Shown one piece after another: positions 5,683 through 10,280 of a stretch of DNA of 10,280 nt. The stretch covers positions 1 through 10,280 of the forward strand of contig MELN01000032.1 of NCBI GenBank assembly GCA_001768675.1. The letters are read 5' to 3'. The stretch is from Actinobacteria bacterium RBG_16_64_13 (lineage in GTDB: Bacteria; Actinomycetota; Thermoleophilia; RBG-16-64-13). Each line of letters begins with the position of its first letter. Position 1 is the first letter of the stretch. The position numbers and the translations under genes were made by a program. The notes under the pieces were generated by a model. The model saw only the letters and a program-made list of their open reading frames with translations. It did not search any database and was not told where the DNA came from.

Positions 5683-7808
5683 CTGTCACCTCGGGAAGAC
5701 ATCGTCGTGGGGGAGGGCGAGGATCCTTCACCATATCGGGCCGCCAGCACCTGGGCCAGAGCGAAGACCGTCTGCCTTGCCGAGCCGGGGTTCACAAGCG
5801 CCGCCTCGCCGAGGTACCGGATGGTCTCCTGCGCCATCCAGCGCTCGTCCAGGTAGGGCATGCGTGCCTGTAGCCACCCGTCGGGGAGCGGCACCACCTC
5901 CGTCCCATGCTCGGCGAGGTAGGTTCGCCAGCGCGGAGCGAAGTTCACGGTGGCCCAAGTGGCGCCGTCCTCCGGGGAGAACGCCCGTCCTGTCCGCCGC
6001 CTGGCCAGGTCTACCTCGGGGCGGGGCGCGAACCCGGCGTCGGTGGACCGCGCGGTGCGGATGCGTTCCAGCTTGAAGGTGCGTTGGCCCATCGCCTTGA
6101 GGCAGAAGGCTTCCAGGTACCAGCCATCGGGGGAATGGAACAGAAGGTAGGGTTCGACCAGACGCTGCCCGAGTTCCGCTCTCGACGTGGTGAAGTAGTC
6201 AATGGCCACTACTGAATGATCCCGGATGGCGCGGTTGAGAACGTCTACGATCTCGGGGGCCGGCGGCACCATCTCGTCGACGATGATCGTGCTTCCGGGG
6301 CGGTCGGTCCCCACGAGCGCGCGGACCTTCTCTCTCACCAGGGCCAGCGACTCCAGCCCTTCCAGGGCGAAAGTGTCGCCAAGAAGATCCAACGCCAGCA
6401 GCAGCGCCCGAGCCATCAGGGGCGAGAGACGGGCGGGCTGCGAGAACGTGTCGGCCATGACGTCGCGCACCACATGGACGCCGTCCGGGCCGCTCTCTGC
6501 CGTGAGGGCGTAGGTGCCTCCGCCGAAGTTGACCAGGTTGATGAGCGACAGGTCGGCTTCTACCTCGGCCCGGGAGAGGCCAAGATCTTGCCCAAGCGCT
6601 TGCCAGGTCACGAAGTCCGCCCGGGAGTCATCCACCAGGTACTGAAGGAGGGCGATCGCCCGCGCCAGATGTTCGGGGGCTACGGGAGCTACGCCTGCCT
6701 CGAAGGGCTCCGCCGGCGAAGTCTGCGCGGCGCGCCCGCGGGCAAGGGCCTCCTTCCGGGTTCTCTCGCCTTCAGGAGGAGCCGCGGAGGGGGCCGCCAG
6801 CTCGGAATGGGCCCGGCAGATCTCCTCGAGAGCCGCTCTCAACCGTTGGCGTGACTCCTCGGGTCCCAGGAGCTCACCGCAACCACCCAGGCCGACCACC
6901 CAGGACAGGAGCACCGACTCGTCGGCGAAGGGCAGAGCGAAGAGGGAGCATCCGTCGTCGTCATCGCCCAGCCAGCTCACATGCGGTTCGAGCCGCCGTA
7001 CCCACCAAGCGAGATCGTCGCCCACCCTGATCGTGGCCGTGCCTTGGATCGCTCCGATGAGCCAGGGGGGCCTGGCCCGGTACTTGTCGGGATCGTAGTC
7101 GGAGGGGACCGAGAAGTCACGCGCTTTCTCGGTGAGGAAGCGAACCGGTCCTTGGATCCTCCCTAGACGGAAGGTGCGGACCGCCGCGCGATAATGGTCG
7201 TAGCCTACGGCGTACCAATGGCCCTGGATCAAGAAAAGGCTGTAGGGGTCGAGAGTGCGCTGCTGCGAACCGCCGCCACCCGAGGGGTAGGCGAAGCAGA
7301 CCGTCCTGCCGCGGGTGACCGCCTCCTCGAGGCGCGACAGCTGCCGGCCTGCCCGCTGGGCGTCTTCGTCGGCGGCGAGCGCGACCGGTAGGAGCTCGAA
7401 CTCGGCGTGCTCGTCTTGGCGGCCGCGCACGATAGCCGTCAAAGCCAGCCTCAGCGGGCGGGCGTAGGCGAACCGGCCGTCCAGAGCCGCGAGAGCTAGA
7501 GCGAGCGCGCGCGTCTCGGCTGCGGTGAATTCCACGCCTGGCAGGCGGAAGTCCTCCTCCGGCAGGTAGTAGAGCTGGCTCTCGGTGGCCTCGGAGGCTT
7601 CGCTGCTGCTCGGCACCCGGATCTCGATGCCGATCTTGGCCAGGTCGGCCCGGTCGCCGTAGAAGCGCCGGGCGAACGTGTCGTCGTTCATCTCGGCGTA
7701 GCCCTCCACCGATTCCTGCACTTCGCGGGCCGTGAACGGACGCGGTCGGCTAAGGAGGAACGAGAGGAGGGACAGCTGCCGTATCAGCTTGTCTTCGTCG
7801 CGGCTCAT
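5679..7808 (-). CDS. Fused PafB-PafC-type double WYL-domain transcriptional regulator
   Basis: The 709-residue product has two tandem HTH-plus-WYL halves. Half one has an HTH at about 5-60 and a WYL domain with HWYAVGY (197-203) and RTFRLGRI (211-218), then a C-terminal WCX-like region to about 335. A Pro/Ala/Arg linker (about 335-378) leads to half two, with an HTH-like region (about 378-435) and a WYL domain with GWYLEAF (562-568) and RTFKLERI (576-583). PafB and PafC are separate, adjacent genes in mycobacteria, and together activate RecA/LexA-independent DNA-damage promoters; natural fusions are known in other actinobacteria. The WYL domains are thought to sense a ligand, probably nucleic acid. 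Here no proteasome genes are adjacent; instead the gene is divergent from an AddB-like repair gene and overlaps a membrane-protein gene downstream. The start ATG is supported by a -10 six bases upstream. Confidence 0.87.
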   Translation of the reverse strand: MSRDEDKLIRQLSLLSFLLSRPRPFTAREVQESVEGYAEMNDDTFARRFYGDRADLAKIGIEIRVPSSSEASEATESQLYYLPEEDFRLPGVEFTAAETRALALALAALDGRFAYARPLRLALTAIVRGRQDEHAEFELLPVALAADEDAQRAGRQLSRLEEAVTRGRTVCFAYPSGGGGSQQRTLDPYSLFLIQGHWYAVGYDHYRAAVRTFRLGRIQGPVRFLTEKARDFSVPSDYDPDKYRARPPWLIGAIQGTATIRVGDDLAWWVRRLEPHVSWLGDDDDGCSLFALPFADESVLLSWVVGLGGCGELLGPEESRQRLRAALEEICRAHSELAAPSAAPPEGERTRKEALARGRAAQTSPAEPFEAGVAPVAPEHLARAIALLQYLVDDSRADFVTWQALGQDLGLSRAEVEADLSLINLVNFGGGTYALTAESGPDGVHVVRDVMADTFSQPARLSPLMARALLLALDLLGDTFALEGLESLALVREKVRALVGTDRPGSTIIVDEMVPPAPEIVDVLNRAIRDHSVVAIDYFTTSRAELGQRLVEPYLLFHSPDGWYLEAFCLKAMGQRTFKLERIRTARSTDAGFAPRPEVDLARRRTGRAFSPEDGATWATVNFAPRWRTYLAEHGTEVVPLPDGWLQARMPYLDERWMAQETIRYLGEAALVNPGSARQTVFALAQVLAARYGEGSSPSPTTMSSRGDR

Positions 7809-7814
7809 GCACTA

Positions 7815-7820
7815 AGACTA
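7815..7820 (-). promoter_or_regulatory. Probable -10 of the pafBC-like gene
   Basis: On the minus strand this reads TAGTCT (TAnnnT), and exactly six bases separate it from the ATG at 7808, the same distance as for the CwlM-like gene. No Shine-Dalgarno is present. A leaderless mRNA is likely. Confidence 0.45.
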
Positions 7821-7829
7821 GCGCACAAG

Positions 7830-7854
7830 CGGACGAGCGGTCAGCATCCGTCCG
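7830..7854. promoter_or_regulatory. Inverted repeat between divergent pafBC-like and AddB-like genes
   Basis: CGGACG (7830-7835) and CGTCCG (7849-7854) form a perfect 6-base inverted repeat with a 13-base gap, located between the two predicted -10 elements. It could be an operator or a chance repeat in GC-rich DNA. Confidence 0.25.
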
Positions 7855-7870
7855 GGGTGGCATCTACAAT
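7848..7870 (+). promoter_or_regulatory. Probable promoter of the AddB-like gene, weakly RecA-NDp-like
   Basis: TACAAT (7865-7870) is a good -10, ten bases before ATG 7881, which has no Shine-Dalgarno. Exactly eight bases upstream lies CCGTCCGGG (7848-7856), matching five of nine positions of the PafBC-dependent RecA-NDp motif TTGTCRGTG, whose known spacing to TAnnnT is eight. The -10 is plausible; PafBC control is speculative. Confidence 0.4.
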
Positions 7871-7880
7871 GACCTGAGAC

Positions 7881-10280
7881 ATGGATGCATCAACGCGCAG
7901 AGGATTGACGCTCGTCGTCGGACCGGCCAATTCGGGCAAGATGGGGCTCGCACTCGAATGGTGGAATGAGCGGTTGTCCGAACGGCCGGTCATCGTGGCG
8001 CCTACGGGCCCGGACGCGCGCGAACTGTCGATGGAGATGGCGCGCCGTACGGGAGGAGTCATCGGGCAGAGCCCGGCCTTGACTTTCGACGGACTGGTGC
8101 GCCTGCTCATCGAGCGGCCACCCCGATATGCGACCGCGTTGGAGAGCGGTCTCATCCTCGCTCAGGTGCTGCGGGACGCGCCCGTGCAGGCGCTTGGCGG
8201 CGTGATCGAGTTCCCGGGCACCGTGGCCGCTTTGGCCGCGCTTCTCAGGCAGTTGGGGGAGAGCGGCAAGGTCCCGGCAGACGTGGATCGGGTGCTTGCC
8301 CGCTGGGCAGCGGCTGAGCCGGCCGAGGCGCCTCTTGCCGACGACATCCGTGGGCTCGCCGCGGCCTTTGAGCGAGCGTGTACCGAGCGGGGCGTGGTGG
8401 ATCGCCCGGCCGTGGTCCGCGAAGCGGCTCGGGCTGTTGAGGGTTGGACAAGGCCGGTGGCCCTGTACGGCTTCACCTCGTTCACTCTAGGACAGCGGGC
8501 GCTGATCCGGGAACTGTCGCGGCGAACGGAGATCCTGCTCACTTTCACCCACGATCACTCCCGGGCTGTGAATCTCAGCATGCCGGCGGAGATGTCGTGG
8601 TGGGAGGCGACCGCGGACGACGTCGTGCGGGTCTCAGCCGCGACGCTTGCGTACGAGTCCCCGGCCATCGCGTACCTCGAGCGGTTCTTCATGGCCGATG
8701 TGCCTCACCCTCAACCGCCTCCGGCCGTGGATGGGCGCGGGGGGGTCCGGTTCCTCCTCGCCTCCGGAGAGCGGGCGGAGGCCGAGTCGGCCGCGGAGCA
8801 GATCTGCGGGCTCATTCGGGCCGGGTGCAGCCCGGGAGAGATCGCCGTGGTAGTCCGCCATGTGGGGAAATGGGGCAGTCTGCTGGGGGAGGTGTTCGAT
8901 TCCTGCGGCATCCCCCACCAGATCGATGAACGCTGCCTGTTGGCCGAGACCGGGATCGGCCACGCGCTGCTCAACGCCCTCGAAGGCGTGGTCTCCGACG
9001 ACCCACATGCCATCCTCGCCTACCTGCGCAGCCCATATAGCGGGATCCCGCTGGAAGACGTCGCCGACCTCGAACTCAGATACCGCAGGGGAGCCGCGCG
9101 CGGAGCTCGGGTCTTGGTGGGGGTCGCTCGGGACATGGGCCTGGGGATCGTGGAGGGACTTTGGGACGTAGTGCGCGACCCACGTGACCGACTTGGCGGG
9201 TCCGGAGCGAAGGTCGATCCGGATGCGGCGGAGGCGTTGGCCCTAAGTATGTTGGCTGCGGGGTTAAGGGGATCCGCCGTCGGCAGCCGGGAGATGGAGC
9301 AGGACGCTCGGGCGTTCCGGGCTGTCAGGAGGGCGCTTGCCGCGCTTGCCGGCCTGCTGCCGGACCTGGAGCCACGCCTCGCTCTGCGAGCCCTGGCCCA
9401 GGTTGCCATGGGTGGCGGTGCGACCGAAGCCCCCGGCGCGGTGCAGGTGCTGAGCGTCCAACGGGCGCGGGCCCGGCGTTTCGAGGTGGTGGTTGTTCTG
9501 GGCCTTGTCGAGGGCGAGTTCCCAGGACGTGCGGACGCGCCGTCGCTGCTCAGCGCCGCCCAGAGAACGAGGCTCGATGCGGTTGGCGGCGGGCTCTTCA
9601 TACCCGCGAGCGACGAGGAGGCAGCGCTCTTTGTCAGCGCCGTGTCGCGGGCTTCGCGCTTGCTCCTGCTCAGCGCCCGCGACGCCGAAGACGACGGAGC
9701 GGAGGCCGCCCCGTCCCACTTCTGGGAATCCGCCAAAGATCTGCTGGCGGTAGGCAAGAACGATCACGCAGTACGCACTTTGGCCGATCAGGTCTTCAGT
9801 CTGGAGGCGGCGCCGTCTGCGAGTCACTACCTGAGGGCCTGCGCCGCGCGGGGAGTCTCTCCGCATCCCACGGTGGCGACGGACCGTTCTTGCTTCCCGG
9901 CCCAGCCATGGGGGCGTCCGCCTTCCCACCTGACCTCGCGGGTGGTCCTCGCCGAGCTCGCGGCGGTCGAGTGCTTCAGTCCCTCGGCGCTCGAGGCGTA
10001 CGTCAATTGTCCTTTCGCCTGGTTCGTCGAGCGGGGGATAGGTATCGGGGACGTAGACTTTGAGCTCGACGGCCGGGCTATCGGTCAGCTTCTCCATAGT
10101 GCGCTCAGCACTATCTACCAACAGCTTCATTCGGCCGGCCTGCTGCCTCTGCGGGCGGAGGGTCTTTCCAGCGCTCGAAGTGTGGCTTCGGCCGTCATTG
10201 ATGAATTGGTGACGGGCGGCGAGTGCGCAGGCACCGCTGCTGAACGACGCATCGCGGCCTGGCGGCTCAAGCGGATGGCT
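7881..10280 (+). CDS. AddB-like helicase-fold/RecB-family nuclease (3' end beyond window)
   Basis: The frame is open for 800 codons from ATG 7881 to the right edge. The N-terminus has a P-loop-like GPANSGKM (14-21), where the usual Ser/Thr after Lys is Met. An ALYGFTSFTLGQRALIREL segment (from about 194) resembles AddB's DGFxxFTPxQ motif. A VLSVQRARARRFEVVVVLG segment with VEGEFPG (about 523-549) corresponds to UvrD-type motif V in AddB form. Near the edge a PD-(D/E)XK RecB-family nuclease begins: FSPSALEAYVNCPFAWF (Cys710, the likely first iron-sulfur ligand in AddB-type nucleases) and the GQLLHSAL motif with His739. The catalytic Asp, Glu and Lys lie beyond the window. AddAB complexes process double-strand breaks for RecA. 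An addA/UvrD-type partner is expected downstream but not seen. The gene is divergent from the PafBC-like regulator. An alternative is another unnamed RecB-nuclease family with the same architecture. Confidence 0.82.
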   Translation, partial: MDASTRRGLTLVVGPANSGKMGLALEWWNERLSERPVIVAPTGPDARELSMEMARRTGGVIGQSPALTFDGLVRLLIERPPRYATALESGLILAQVLRDAPVQALGGVIEFPGTVAALAALLRQLGESGKVPADVDRVLARWAAAEPAEAPLADDIRGLAAAFERACTERGVVDRPAVVREAARAVEGWTRPVALYGFTSFTLGQRALIRELSRRTEILLTFTHDHSRAVNLSMPAEMSWWEATADDVVRVSAATLAYESPAIAYLERFFMADVPHPQPPPAVDGRGGVRFLLASGERAEAESAAEQICGLIRAGCSPGEIAVVVRHVGKWGSLLGEVFDSCGIPHQIDERCLLAETGIGHALLNALEGVVSDDPHAILAYLRSPYSGIPLEDVADLELRYRRGAARGARVLVGVARDMGLGIVEGLWDVVRDPRDRLGGSGAKVDPDAAEALALSMLAAGLRGSAVGSREMEQDARAFRAVRRALAALAGLLPDLEPRLALRALAQVAMGGGATEAPGAVQVLSVQRARARRFEVVVVLGLVEGEFPGRADAPSLLSAAQRTRLDAVGGGLFIPASDEEAALFVSAVSRASRLLLLSARDAEDDGAEAAPSHFWESAKDLLAVGKNDHAVRTLADQVFSLEAAPSASHYLRACAARGVSPHPTVATDRSCFPAQPWGRPPSHLTSRVVLAELAAVECFSPSALEAYVNCPFAWFVERGIGIGDVDFELDGRAIGQLLHSALSTIYQQLHSAGLLPLRAEGLSSARSVASAVIDELVTGGECAGTAAERRIAAWRLKRMA

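Noticed and set aside
9264..10130. Minus-strand open frame (288 codons), and a similar one at 9020-9757
   Set aside because: Both are antisense to the AddB-like gene, which stays open without interruption and carries the nuclease motifs across this stretch.

Overview
This is a GC-rich, densely coded bacterial chromosome segment. It holds eight protein genes, two of them cut by the window edges. I see no tRNA, rRNA, CRISPR array, insertion sequence or phage module. The gene content points to an actinobacterial lineage. The markers are a CwlM-type protein (two peptidoglycan-binding domains plus Amidase_3, with no signal peptide), a PafB-PafC-type double WYL regulator fused into one chain, and several start codons sitting 6-10 bases downstream of a -10 hexamer (leaderless or nearly leaderless mRNAs). 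A PilT ATPase and the fused PafBC fit a deep-branching actinobacterial class better than a mycobacterium or streptomycete. That placement is inference.

Left part (1-3990), envelope genes. A membrane-anchored CapA-like metallophosphatase gene (minus strand, running off the left edge) is divergent from a CwlM-like amidase gene (plus strand). Only 22 bases separate the two start codons, and overlapping -10 elements lie between them. Next comes a secreted coiled-coil NlpC/P60 peptidoglycan hydrolase, whose signal peptide can only be recovered by starting at an ATA codon behind a good Shine-Dalgarno sequence. Eleven bases later follows a histone-deacetylase-fold zinc hydrolase, probably in the same transcript.

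Middle (3991-5226). A 100-base leader with three consecutive potential hairpins precedes pilT, the type IV pilus retraction ATPase. The last hairpin has a GAGA tetraloop and touches the Shine-Dalgarno sequence. pilT converges on the next operon across 47 bases.

Right part (5227-10280), DNA-damage control. A fused PafBC-type regulator and a small four-helix membrane protein (phage holin superfamily IV type) form a minus-strand operon with an ATGA stop/start overlap. Divergent from pafBC, across 72 bases, is an AddB-like nuclease/helicase-fold gene that runs off the right edge. In mycobacteria PafBC activates the LexA-independent DNA damage response. A repair nuclease sharing its control region, with a weak match to the PafBC-dependent promoter at the right spacing, is therefore a coherent local story.

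I did not find an obvious new multi-gene system. The observations most worth following are the CwlM homologue with an apparently intact zinc site, the ATA start, the structured pilT leader, and the pafBC/AddB-like control region.
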